NCBI GenBank assembly: GCA_030141605.1
Contig: JAQGDQ010000068.1
Location: forward strand, 436,001-496,000
Direction: 5' to 3'
DNA: 60,000 nucleotides
Source of the DNA: Tubiluchus corallicola
Taxonomy: Eukaryota > Priapulida > Priapulimorpha > Priapulimorphida > Tubiluchidae
Below, piece after piece: positions 47,297 through 56,848 of this stretch. The notes under the pieces were generated by a model, which was given only the letters and a program-made list of their open reading frames with translations, did no database searches and was not told where the DNA came from. The translations under genes were made by a program, and so were the position numbers. The stretch's first letter is position 1. Each line of letters starts with the position of its first letter.

Positions 47297-50200
47297 ACAG
47301 ACACAGTGTGCCGAAGTCTAGGTTACAATAATATTAGAATATTAGAAGTAAACTACAAAGTTGAAATTTCACAGCATGATATCACGGATATGTTAACTTT
47401 TAGCTGTGAAAGTTACAAGTTTGTAGCTTTAGTGGTTTTTAAGTTGGCTAGATTTTCAATCAGCCTTTTCATCAAGAAATTTTTGAAACCCTAACTTTTT
47501 TCACGTACACATTCATTTCACTAGCTTCTTTGTCTTCACAACTGCAACTCTGATCTGGTTGCAAATACTTCATTAGAGATTCTTTTTGACGTTCGATCTC
47601 GCAACTTGCCAGCTTTTTTACCTTTTGCTTCCTGTTTTCTGCTCCAGAAGACTTTGATTCTTATGTTTATCTATCATATTTATTTAAATGCTATTGTAAG
47701 AAACTTTTTATCAATGAAAAGATCATTACTGTAAGCACTTCCTTAGCTTTGCATCTCTATGCATACAACAGAAACAGTGGAGTAAAGTGTCTGTGGAGTA
47801 ATGTGTCGAAGTTCGTGACGTAATTTTAACGCAAAAGTAGAAAGTATTTGCTGTGGGCAGATCATACATTTTGACAGGCACATAACAAAATGTTGTTTTA
47901 TTTAATTAGTGTTTTGCACACTCAAGCAATTACACATGCATTATTTCAATTATTGTATATGCTAAATGTAACATTCGGGTCACGAAATTCCTTGCTAGCC
48001 CAACTGGGGCTCGAACTTGGGTCGGGCATCTTAAATCAAGATGGATTGCTGAACGGGTTGGTGACTCCAAATGTTAAAGAGCAGCAATAATTGTTTAAAT
48101 TCTAAGGCAGTTACAAGCGCAGGAGGGGTCGGTCTGTCCTAAAGTACAGAGAATGGGCCAATGGTGATACAGTGTGAACGGGAACAGTGAACACAACAAA
48201 GTATAAATAAACAAACTGTTTGCCATAGGTTTAACATTTTAATTGGCATAATTAATTAATTAATTCAAAACAATAAACAAAAAGAACTCACAACTTGCAC
48301 CAGAACAGCGGGGTACCCCTCATTTAATAACAGTCTGCTAGCGTTTCACGTAGCGGGACGTCTCCCGTAAAGTTCCGGGTTTCACACACTTAGGTGGCTG
48401 GAATCACTTTGCTAACAGTCTTGTCGACAACGGCGACCGCATCAATGTCCCACTCGCTTGACTGGCTTAATGAGATTAGCGGACGATGACAGACCACCAG
48501 GATTCTTCTAACGACGTCTCCTCCTAATGAGTCAGGTACCAGGCTTTCAGAATATATTAGAAGTCTACTTTTTGTGTCGTCTTGGTTGAAAACTCCACCA
48601 TCATGGAAGCATACCCATCACAGGAAAATGTCATTTGCCAAATACTAGACGTATGGCTCACGTTCTGTCTACTCAAGATAAATGAATGGTAGTGTGAACA
48701 ATTCAATTCACGTAGCTATTGCAGTTGATTGTATCATGAAGTTGATTATAAAAGTATCCGAAGTGACGTCTTGTCGGCCAACGCCCCGACAAAGACAAAA
48801 TCAGTGGCCTTTTAGCTGAGTCGGCCATTTAACAACTATATCGTAACCTCCTGGAATAATCTGCACTTCTCAAGTCATACCTGTCGTGACCCAGTTAATC
48901 ATCCAATCACAGCGGTACTATAGGTATGAGATCATGAAGCCAGAATTTAGTCCAAAAAGTTGAACCGTAACGTTTCTTTGTTGAACTCCCAATAGGTGGA
49001 GCCACCAGTTTATAACGTTTACCAAATTCGTTTAATTAGTTATTAATGACAGGTTCAATACATACATTTCAAATGCCACGTAAACGTGTTATTACAGTTA
49101 AATGACTATTCGTTTTAATCTGCTAAACACGACCGTGACAGAGCTCCCCCCAAAGAATATATCCCATATAATTCTTTAATAACAGACATGATTATAACAA
49201 AGTCATTTAAATGCGCAAGTAATAACACATAATAACACAAAAGCATATTTATGCCAAACCAATACAAGATTGACCGAGTCAGTAATTAATCATTCAATTA
49301 ACATTCAGAACAACAAGGATATAAAGGAACATCAAACTTTAACTTCGGGTATAACTGAAATTGGGTTGACTTTTCCTTTAAACTAAACACATTACCCGAG
49401 TCTACTTCGTATTAAACGGAAAAGAAATATGGCTGATGTATGATCATTGACGAACTGCATTAATATTAATAAAAATGCTATTTTCCCATAGATAATAATA
49501 GCTTCCCTGCTAACGAATAAGCAGAGTCATTAAATAAATGATAAAAATTCTCATGAAAAAACAAGGGTTTATCCAACCATTGGTGAAAATTAACCCACTG
49601 ACATGAGATAAATGATTTAAATTCTTTTTTTTTAAATCACCAAAGAAAAGGGTATTTATAACGCAAATGCATGTTTATAGACGGCTTAATGCATCTGCCA
49701 CCAAATTTTGTGAACCTGCCACATGATCAACTGTGAATGCAAATTCACTCAAAAGTAGGGCCCAATGACAAAGACGACGGTTATTGCGCCGCATTTTGTC
49801 AAGTGCCAAAAGGCTCCTTTGGTCTTTCCCAGGGTGAAATTCCGCCCCTCTAAATAATAACGTAACTTTTGAACACAGTAAACCACACTCAGCAGTTCAA
49901 CTTCAACAACAGAATATCTAGTTTCTGTGGTGGTTAACTTTCGGCTAACGAAAGTTATCGGCACTTCACCCAAACCATCCTCTCTATCCTGAGACAACAC
50001 GCCACCTATACCAACAAAACTGGCATCAGAGGTGAGAATGAAGGGTTTGAAAAAGTCGGGTGAGTGTAGTACAGACTTAGAGGTCAGGGCATTTCGGAGC
50101 TGGAGGAAACTTTTCTCACAAGCATCTGACCATTGGACCTGAATAGAAGCGTGCTTTTCAGTCAAAGCAAATAGGGGAGCAGCAATAGTACTAAACTGAG

Positions 50201-53200
50201 CGATGAACCGACGGTAGAAACCTACCATTCCAAGGAATCGTCTCACTTGGGATTTAGTTTGAGGACGAGCACAGTTATGGATCTGTTCTAGCTTTTGGGG
50301 CTGTGGCCGTAAACGGTTCTTGCCAATTACGTAGCCTAAAAAGTTGGCCTCTTGCAGAGCAAAGTGACATTTGCGGGGTTTGGCTGTTAAGCCTGCTTTG
50401 CGAATGCATGTCAATGTGTCTTCCACGTGTCTCAGATGGTCTGCCCAATTTGATGACTTAATTAGTACATCGTCAATGTATCCACGTGAAGAGTTGGAGA
50501 CAGTTTCTAAGATGCGATCCATCAATGACTGAGCTGAACTAGCAGCATTCATTAGCCCAAATGGCATCACAAGGAACTCAAACTTCCCGAACGATGTTAC
50601 AAATGCTGTCAATGGGATCGACTCTGGCGTAAGTCCTATCTGCCAGTATGCCTTGGCTAGGTCGATAGTCGAGATCCATACGGCATTGTGGAGGTCATCC
50701 ACTATGTCATCAGGTCTGGGCATGACGTACGGACAAAAGATGGTACGTGCATTCAACTGTCGATAATCGACGCAAGGTCTCCATTCATCATGAGGCTTTG
50801 GCACAAGAAGCATAGGGGACGCATATTCAGATTCTGAGCGTCTTATAATCCCGAGGTCCAACATTTGTTGCAGCTCCTGTCGTACCACTTCATTGCGTGC
50901 CTGGGGAATTCGATATGGATGTTGACGGACTGGTGCTTTGTCAAACAAGTTGATGTGGTGTCTAACTACCATGGTCCTCCCTGGCAAGTCGGTAAACATT
51001 TCAGGAAATTTGTGGAAGACTGTGCGAAGTTGGGTATTAGCTTGACTGGAGAGGTTTGAAGACAGCTCTAAATCATCTACAGATTGTGTAGCCTTAGCTG
51101 TTGGCAGAAAAGCATACTCAGGGAGCCCAGAAGATTGTACAACACCTTGGCCAATCGCTGGCTCAGACTGCAATTCTTCTACTTCCTCTTCATTTCCAGC
51201 CCAGAACACTTCACCCTCCGTAATACTGACTTCATCGGTGTAGTCTCTTTCTAGATCAGGAACTTCACTACTAGTACACATTGCCCACAATACCAAGTTT
51301 TCCTGACGGTCAATGTAGTGCTTGAGTTTATTCACATGATAAACTCGGACATCGCGCCGCTTGCCTTTTGATCCTATGCATACTTTGTAGTTCCAGTCTG
51401 ACAGTTTATCCACTACTGGAAAGGGACCACGCCAACCTGGGCTCATCTTTTTGCCCTTACGCATATTGCGGATCAAAACACGGTCACCAATTTCAAAGCC
51501 TCGCTCCTTGGAAATCCTGTCATACCAGCGTTTTTGGGCTAGCTTAGCCTCCCTCAAAGACTGGTGGGCATCCTCTGTAGTTGTTTCTATCGTATTGATA
51601 ACTCGGGCTACATATTCATCGATGTCCTCCAAATTGGGGGGCTTGGAGCATCCCCAGCATTCTTTGAGCATAGCCAAAGGACCACGTATAGGATATCCAA
51701 AGACAAGTTCATTGGGTGAGTAATTGGTCGATTCCTGGGGCACTTCCCTGTAAGCAAACAGGACGAAATCTACAGCTTGGTCCCAGGGTAAAGAAGGATT
51801 GTCTTGTTGTAGACGAAGAATGGAAGCTTTCAAAGTGGCATTATATCTCTCGACAAGACCACAAGTGGAAGGAGAGTAGGGACTGGCAAAGATACCCTTT
51901 ACTCCTAATTGGCGCTCTAACTCTTGAGTAAGCTCAGAAGTGAATTGTGTACCACAATCCGTAATTATCTGTCGAGGGATTCCATACCTGCAACAGAACT
52001 TAAGGAGAGCATCCAGTACAGTGATTGTTTCTATGTTAGGAAGTGGATAACAATCAGGGTAGCGGGTTGAGTGATCAATCAGTACCAATGCATATCGGTT
52101 TCCACTAGGAGTACGATCCAGGGGGCCAATGATATCCATTCCAATAGTACGGAACGCAGTGTCGGCTATGGACAGTGGTTTTAGAGGTGCTCTGTCTGCC
52201 TGACGTACTCTAGCTGTACGCTGACAAGTATCACAAGAGCGACAATAGTTACGAACACTTCGTTTTAAGTGTGGCCAGATAAATTCTTGAAGTATACGTT
52301 GCGTAGTTTTGTTTATGCCAAGGTGCCCAGCAAGTCGACTGCCATGTGCTAAAGCAAGCACTGTCTTACGTCTAGGTTTGGGCAGTACGAGAAGTTCACG
52401 GGGAGATTGTCCTTTCCTTTCCCGGCATAAATAAAACAAAATGCCATCACGCAAGAAATATCCGCTTACTTTTTTATAGGCTGCTTCGGGAGTTCCTGCG
52501 TTATCAATGAGGTTACGAATGGACACATCTTCTTCTTGTTCTTGCCCCAACTCCTTTGCACTAGCTTTGAGCAGTTGATCGTGCACTTTCGTGGATTGGT
52601 GCAGATCCGTTTGTCCACTCTCCGCCCTATTCAACGCGTATTGATGCTGTTGCGAGTCGCGCCTAGCATCAGCCTCTTGCTTTGCAGCTTGTGAGCGGGT
52701 TACAACATAAGCTGACTCTGTCATTTGCACTCTTGCTTCGGCGATGGCCCGACGTGGCTTGGGAAGGGGCTTTAAAGCAGAAAGGTAGTTATTACCGAGT
52801 AGAAAATCTGTAGGTAACTTTGAGCTCACACTCACAGTAAGGATGCCGGAAAAACCAGGACCCTCAATTTCAATCTCTGCAGGAAAGCAAGTGCTTAGAT
52901 CGCCGCAAATACAAGTGAGTTGCTGAGGTGATTTATCTAAATATTGGTCAGGCTGCACAAACCTCGAATTCACCATAGAAACAGAGGCGCCTGTATCACG
53001 GACGCAATCGGCATGCAACCCATTAATGAGAGCCTTGAAGCAAACAGGTTCTGTCTGTCCTGGCACATGCCGCCATTGATTGTTAGCTAAGTCATCACTG
53101 TCAACCTCGCCGAATAATTGTTTTCCAGCGGAAGTAGATCCAGCAGCTTTGAGACTTGCCTCCGTATTAAGGTTTGCACGACATTCATTCCGTTTGTGCC

Positions 53201-56200
53201 CGGCCCTGCCACAACGATAACACTGTATCCGTGTGCTCTTTATTGTATTGCCACCTCCACCACCTTTATTTTCTTTGGAGCGCTGACTGGATTGGGTAGA
53301 TCTATTGTAACGACGCGAAACCAGAGTACTCCTTTCATGTGGTGTTACCAAGTTTGCAGCCACGTATCGATCTGCGCGTTCCGTAAGTTCTTCTAATTTC
53401 AGAAGAGTTTTCCTCCTTAGCCATGCCGCCAAGTCGTTCGGCATCAAGGAAAGTATCTGTTCAACTGCGTCAATTTGACAAACTCCCTCATAGGTAGAAA
53501 CACCGAGAGCTTTGTGATAATCTCGCAGGCTACTATCCAGCCTGCGACCGAGTTGAGTATAGCTTTCATTTTTCAGTTTGCTAATACTTCGGAATCTTTC
53601 CAAGTACATATCAGGACTGAGAATGTAAGCACCAAGCAACGCCTTACGTAATGCATCATAATTTCGCAAACTGTCTGCTGGCAATTGCTGAAACGCATCA
53701 GCAGCCCTGCCAGTCAATGCTGGCCCCAGGCAGGCTGCCCAAGATGTCTTAGGAATATCATTGGCAACCGCACAAGACTCGAACCAATCCAAGTACTTCT
53801 GAATATCATCCTTAGATTCTTCATATGTCCGGACTTTAAAATGCCTGATCTTATCAGCAGCAGAATCTAAAGTTGAAGTATTAGGGTTAGAGAAGGAGAT
53901 ATTATGTGCGGGGGACGACCTAAGTTCTTGACGTCTCAATTCGACTTGAGCCATCTGTTGTTCATGTTCCATTCTCTTTATGGACACTTCAGCTTCAAGT
54001 TCCAATCGCCTAATTTCAAGTAAGGCTTGGGTTGTCTTCTCATCAGTAGTAGAAAGCGCTTCTAAATTAATTGACGCAGTTTTACGACGCCTAGGAGTAG
54101 GCAAAGGTACACTATTTACATGCGTTGGCACCGAGACCGGATCTAGCAGGGGCTTTTCGGCAGCAATGGTTCGCACCCCTGTTGTAGCGAAATGAAGCGG
54201 CTTGCGCTTGACACTAGTATCCTCTCGTTCACTTAAAGCGGCTGTAGCGGGTAGGGGCAGCTCCATGTCATTATCCGAGAGAGAACCCTCCTCTGACATG
54301 CGATCCAGTTGATCCAGTGGATCTTTCATCTCACCACCTTCTGGATTTTCCAAGTCCGCCCTAGTTTCCGCTCCCTCTTCGGGAAGCCCTGCTGCTTTAA
54401 AAATTGTAGTAATCAACTTCGCTCTCGTAGTTCGTGGGTCAACCAGGAGCAAATGCTCTGCAACGATATCTTGCAATTGTTTCTTGCTAAGGGAAACTAA
54501 TTGTGACAGTTTATATCGTTTCTCAGACATTATTGAAACAATAATTAAATTCAAGCCTGAAAACGAAAATGCAATTAGCTACGGGTTATAGTTTGATAGG
54601 TTTTCCCTAATTTTCCACTTCTCACGCCTCCACACACTCTTGCACTCAAACACAAAGAGAAACGTTTTTTAACTCTATTTCTTGTTAACGAGCTTCAACC
54701 CGTACAATTAAACTGGAGTTTTTGAGCGTAGGCCTTTAGTACCAAATGTATTGGCCAGAATTTTGTATGCGCAAAGTAAATTTAAAAAGCTATAAACGCT
54801 TAGAACAAGCAACAGAGAAGCCAGGTAAACATGCAGCATGTATACTTCCTGCCAACGAAGCTTTTTCTATATTTAGTTTGCGAAGAAACTGGACTTATGC
54901 CAAATTTTCAATAACGTCCTATGTAAACCTGACTAGACACCAGAATACAGTTAGGGAACAATATCTAGGTTAAACTGCAAAATATTGATTTAACTGGTGT
55001 ACCTACAAAGTTTAAATAGAAAAACTGTTGTAACTACTATTTTCTGCCCGGTTTTTCACTTTTCGTTTAAGTAAAGCTGAATCGTTTATCACACGGACAA
55101 AAATATTTCCTACTAGTAGTTAATGAAAGAAATTAACATTTCCGTGGCATTTGTTTAGCTCACACTGTATAACCAAGACTTGTACAAAACGGATGAAGAT
55201 ATCAACTCAAGTTGATATTAGACACGACAAAAAACGTCTGACACCAGTGTAACATTCGGGTCACGAAATTCCTTGCTAGCCCAACTGGGGCTCGAACTTG
55301 GGTCGGGCATCTTAAATCAAGATGGATTGCTGAACGGGTTGGTGACTCCAAATGTTAAAGAGCAGCAATAATTGTTTAAATTCTAAGGCAGTTACAAGCT
55401 CAGGAGGGGTCGGTCTGTCCTAAAGTACAGAGAATGGGCCAATGGTGATACAGTGTGAACGGGAACAGTGAACACAACAAAGTATAAATAAACAAACTGT
55501 TTGCCATAGGTTTAACATTTTAATTGGCATAATTAATTAATTAATTCAAAACAATAAACAAAAAGAACTCACAACTTGCACCAGAGCAGCGGGGTACCCC
55601 TCATTTAATAACAGTCTGCTAGCGTTTCACGTAGCGGGACGTCTCCCGTAAAGTTCCGGGTTTCACACACTTAGGTGGCTGGAATCACTTTGCTAACAGT
55701 CTTGTCGGCAACGGCGACTGCACCAATGTTCCCCTCGCTTGACTGGCTTAATGAGATGACAGACCACCAGGATTCTTCTGACGACGTCTCCTCCTAATGA
55801 GTCAGGTACCAGGCTTTCAGAATATATTAGAAGTCTACTTTTTGTGTCGTCTTGGTTGAAAACTCCACCATCATGGAAGCATACCCATCACAGGAAGATG
55901 TCATTTGCCAAATACTAGACGTATGGCTCACGTTCTGTCTACTCAAGATAAATGAATGGTAGTGTGAACAATTCAATTCACGTAGCTATTGCAGTTGATT
56001 GTATCATGAAGTTGATTATAAAAGTATCCGAAGTGACGTCTTGTCGGCCAACGCCCCGACAAAGACAAAATCAATTGGCCTTTTAGCTGAGTCGGCCATT
56101 TAACAACTATATCGTAACCTCCTGGAATAATCTGCACTTCTCAAGTCATACCTGTCGTGACCCAGTTAATCATCCAATCACAGCGGTACTATAGGTATGA

Positions 56201-56848
56201 GATCATGAAGCCAGAATTTAGTCCAAAAAGTTGAACCGTAACGTTTCTTTGTTGAACTCCCAATAGGTGGAGCCACCAGTTTATAACGTTTACCAAATTC
56301 GGTTAATTAGTTATTAATGACAGGTTCAATACAATACATTTCAAATGCCACGTAAACGTGTTATTACAGTTAAATGACTATTCGTTTTAATCTGCTAAAC
56401 ACGACCGTGACACTAAACTTAAAATTAAAGAATTACTTCCAGAATTTTGCACCCTAGGCAACTGGCTAGTTTACCTAGCGGTAGGACAGGGTTGCATGTA
56501 AGTGAAATATGGGGACTTATTCAATGATACATATGCAGAAAAACCTCATTGAAGTGAACCTTGATACATATTAAGAGAAAATAATAGTTAACTGCATCCA
56601 TCTAAGCAGGTATGACTGAAAAATTAACATTGCACATAACATTTCACACAAGTGCCTAGTTGCCTATTTGGTGGTTGCCATTAGCACACATATTATGCCT
56701 AGTTCACAGTTTAAGCTTACCATATTTTCATCCTTCAAGACTTCATCAACAGATTCAATAGACTTGCACGCAGATTTGTCCTGCGAAGTGGAATCTGTAG
56801 ACGGTAAATTACAAACAGACTTGTATCCAATTGCTGAAACCTGGCAGA
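45024..56848 (-). CDS. MRPS18C: Mitochondrial small-subunit ribosomal protein bS18m, split over at least four exons
   Basis: Component of the mitochondrial 28S ribosomal subunit, bS18 family, closest to vertebrate MRPS18C. Exons on the minus strand, all with GT-AG borders and matching phases: 56848-56721 (ends VDEVLKDENM), 47209-47126 (PISDMDNPYKKEKAVCVLCK...), 46503-46377 (NVRLLSQFVSPYTGEIVSQS, then VAGLCKYQYDKLVKSIRRSR) and 45112-45024 (FMPFANRQPSYI to the stop). These parallel human PIS.MENPYK, C.LC, NVQLLSQFVSPFTG, ITGLC and GFMPVTYKDP. The CVLC pair corresponds to the cysteine motif of the family. The first exon, with the start and mitochondrial presequence, was not found; an in-frame upstream extension of the 56.8-kb exon (to about 57020) has no ATG. 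Intron 46504-47125 is 622 bp and 45113-46376 is 1264 bp. The large intron 47210-56720 contains an LTR retrotransposon in the same orientation. Confidence 0.85.
45113..46376 (-). other. MRPS18C last intron
   Basis: Intron between the last two recognised exons. No other feature is supported; short frames such as minus 45641-45829 have no motif. Confidence 0.7.
46920..47012 (-). repeat. tRNA-derived SINE-like fragment in an MRPS18C intron
   Basis: The minus strand has a box A-like TGCTCGAGTGG (about 47010-47000) and, some 50 bases on, a box B-like AGATTCGATAC (about 46959-46949), spaced roughly as in tRNA-Ser-type SINE heads. No tail or flanking duplication could be defined. Confidence 0.35.
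47240..47294. repeat. Compound (ACGC)n-(AC)n microsatellite
   Basis: ACGC tetramers followed by AC dinucleotides, just upstream (gene sense) of the MRPS18C exon ending at 47126. The cysteine/valine-rich minus-strand frame here is translation of the repeat. Confidence 0.95.
47472..47660 (-). other. Open, lysine/glutamate-rich 63-codon frame inside an MRPS18C intron
   Basis: An uninterrupted minus-strand frame contains KQKVKKLASCEIERQKESLM, then KYL and SCSCEDKEASEM. It has non-repetitive, protein-like composition but no recognised homologue and no clear pair of splice sites. It could be an alternative exon, a decayed gene or chance. I do not assign a function. Confidence 0.2.
47962..47966. 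repeat. 5-bp target-site duplication of the LTR element (left)
   Basis: CTAAA directly precedes the left LTR and is repeated exactly after the right LTR (56413-56417). A 5-bp duplication is usual for Ty3/gypsy-type integrases. Confidence 0.9.
47967..49140 (-). repeat. 3' LTR of the gmr1-like retrotransposon
   Basis: 1174 bp, matching 55248-56412 with about ten substitutions and three small indels. On the coding (minus) strand it begins TGTCACGG and ends ATGTTACA, the standard TG...CA borders. It holds an 11-bp segment near 48475 that is missing from the other LTR. Confidence 0.95.
49141..49151 (-). promoter_or_regulatory. Polypurine tract of the LTR element
   Basis: On the minus strand GGGGGGAGCTC directly abuts the start of the 3' LTR, the expected place for plus-strand DNA priming. 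Confidence 0.75.
49675..49823 (-). pseudogene. RNase H C-terminal segment in the -1 frame relative to gag-pol
   Basis: The end of the RNase H domain continues in the -1 frame after 49824. It contains the last expected catalytic aspartate, an RRNNRR block, and the familiar end FTVDHVAGSQNLVADALSRL followed by a stop at 49675-49677. In the 0 frame the same bases give an unrelated tail to 49749. Either one base was lost or a -1 ribosomal shift is used. Confidence 0.85.
49749..54554 (-). CDS. Gag-pol polyprotein of the gmr1-like LTR retrotransposon
   Basis: 1601 codons from ATG 54554 (a second ATG at 54530 is equally plausible). Domains in order: a SAP-like N-terminus (about 14-53); a gag capsid-like region (about 235-400); the zinc knuckle CYRCGRAGHKRNEC (445-458); aspartic protease with DTGAS (520-524); integrase with HHCC residues H737/H744/C771/C774 and DDE residues D807, D866, E902 (35-residue spacing); the GPY/F module WRGPFPV (1041-1047); reverse transcriptase with D1298 in STIDLAKAYW and YIDD at 1359-1362; RNase H with D1510 and E1553. 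Gag and pol are in one frame. The frame fails at about residue 1576, before the final RNase H catalytic aspartate, which lies in the -1 frame. All other catalytic residues are intact. Confidence 0.93.
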   Translation of the reverse strand: MNLIIVSIMSEKRYKLSQLVSLSKKQLQDIVAEHLLLVDPRTTRAKLITTIFKAAGLPEEGAETRADLENPEGGEMKDPLDQLDRMSEEGSLSDNDMELPLPATAALSEREDTSVKRKPLHFATTGVRTIAAEKPLLDPVSVPTHVNSVPLPTPRRRKTASINLEALSTTDEKTTQALLEIRRLELEAEVSIKRMEHEQQMAQVELRRQELRSSPAHNISFSNPNTSTLDSAADKIRHFKVRTYEESKDDIQKYLDWFESCAVANDIPKTSWAACLGPALTGRAADAFQQLPADSLRNYDALRKALLGAYILSPDMYLERFRSISKLKNESYTQLGRRLDSSLRDYHKALGVSTYEGVCQIDAVEQILSLMPNDLAAWLRRKTLLKLEELTERADRYVAANLVTPHERSTLVSRRYNRSTQSSQRSKENKGGGGGNTIKSTRIQCYRCGRAGHKRNECRANLNTEASLKAAGSTSAGKQLFGEVDSDDLANNQWRHVPGQTEPVCFKALINGLHADCVRDTGASVSMVNSRFVQPDQYLDKSPQQLTCICGDLSTCFPAEIEIEGPGFSGILTVSVSSKLPTDFLLGNNYLSALKPLPKPRRAIAEARVQMTESAYVVTRSQAAKQEADARRDSQQHQYALNRAESGQTDLHQSTKVHDQLLKASAKELGQEQEEDVSIRNLIDNAGTPEAAYKKVSGYFLRDGILFYLCRERKGQSPRELLVLPKPRRKTVLALAHGSRLAGHLGINKTTQRILQEFIWPHLKRSVRNYCRSCDTCQRTARVRQADRAPLKPLSIADTAFRTIGMDIIGPLDRTPSGNRYALVLIDHSTRYPDCYPLPNIETITVLDALLKFCCRYGIPRQIITDCGTQFTSELTQELERQLGVKGIFASPYSPSTCGLVERYNATLKASILRLQQDNPSLPWDQAVDFVLFAYREVPQESTNYSPNELVFGYPIRGPLAMLKECWGCSKPPNLEDIDEYVARVINTIETTTEDAHQSLREAKLAQKRWYDRISKERGFEIGDRVLIRNMRKGKKMSPGWRGPFPVVDKLSDWNYKVCIGSKGKRRDVRVYHVNKLKHYIDRQENLVLWAMCTSSEVPDLERDYTDEVSITEGEVFWAGNEEEVEELQSEPAIGQGVVQSSGLPEYAFLPTAKATQSVDDLELSSNLSSQANTQLRTVFHKFPEMFTDLPGRTMVVRHHINLFDKAPVRQHPYRIPQARNEVVRQELQQMLDLGIIRRSESEYASPMLLVPKPHDEWRPCVDYRQLNARTIFCPYVMPRPDDIVDDLHNAVWISTIDLAKAYWQIGLTPESIPLTAFVTSFGKFEFLVMPFGLMNAASSAQSLMDRILETVSNSSRGYIDDVLIKSSNWADHLRHVEDTLTCIRKAGLTAKPRKCHFALQEANFLGYVIGKNRLRPQPQKLEQIHNCARPQTKSQVRRFLGMVGFYRRFIAQFSTIAAPLFALTEKHASIQVQWSDACEKSFLQLRNALTSKSVLHSPDFFKPFILTSDASFVGIGGVLSQDREDGLGEVPITFVSRKLTTTETRYSVVEVELLSVVYCVQKLRYYLEGRNFTLGKTKGAFWHLTKCGAITVVFVIGPYF
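49824..49830 (-). other. Slippery-type heptamer at the RNase H frame break
   Basis: Minus strand GGGAAAG, phased in the 0 frame as G GGA AAG, fits the X XXY YYZ pattern for -1 frameshifting. Slipping here would lead straight into the RNase H C-terminus. A simple one-base deletion explains the same data and is more likely inside an enzyme domain. Confidence 0.4.
54555..55228 (-). other. Untranslated leader of the LTR element
   Basis: Region between the primer-binding site and the gag ATG. No domain or conserved frame was recognised; probably includes packaging signals. Confidence 0.6.
55229..55246 (-). promoter_or_regulatory. Primer-binding site, probably tRNA-Leu
   Basis: One base inside the 5' LTR, the minus strand reads TGGTGTCAGACG. 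The first nine bases are complementary to the CTGACACCA 3' end found in animal tRNA-Leu species. The match beyond nine bases is weak, so the tRNA identity is tentative. Confidence 0.6.
55248..56412 (-). repeat. 5' LTR of the gmr1-like retrotransposon
   Basis: 1165 bp, partner of 47967-49140. In element sense it runs from 56412 (TGTCACGG) to 55248. A TATAAAC motif about 130 bases inside the start (near 56280) could be the promoter TATA box. Confidence 0.95.
56413..56417. repeat. 5-bp target-site duplication of the LTR element (right)
   Basis: CTAAA, the second copy (see 47962-47966). Confidence 0.9.

Larger units (their letters stand above)
47967..56412 (-). mobile_element. Complete LTR retrotransposon, Ty3/gypsy lineage with integrase before RT (gmr1-like)
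   Basis: 8446-bp element on the minus strand: 5' LTR 56412-55248, one-base gap and primer-binding site, ~690-bp leader, a single long gag-pol frame, a 3' region with a G-rich polypurine tract, and 3' LTR 49140-47967, flanked by the 5-bp duplication CTAAA. Pol order is protease, integrase, reverse transcriptase, RNase H. This is the Ty1/copia order in an enzyme set that is clearly Ty3/gypsy (GPY/F module after the integrase, gypsy-type RT). That combination defines the gmr1 group, first described from deuterostomes. LTRs about 99% identical indicate recent insertion. It sits within an MRPS18C intron. No envelope-like frame is present. Confidence 0.93.

Noticed and set aside
48000-48070. tRNA-like sequence in the LTRs (GGGGCTCGAAC box and a 5-bp stem with 7-base loop)
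   Set aside because: The T-arm does not pair and U33 is absent. Present in both LTRs as part of the element; not a tRNA gene.
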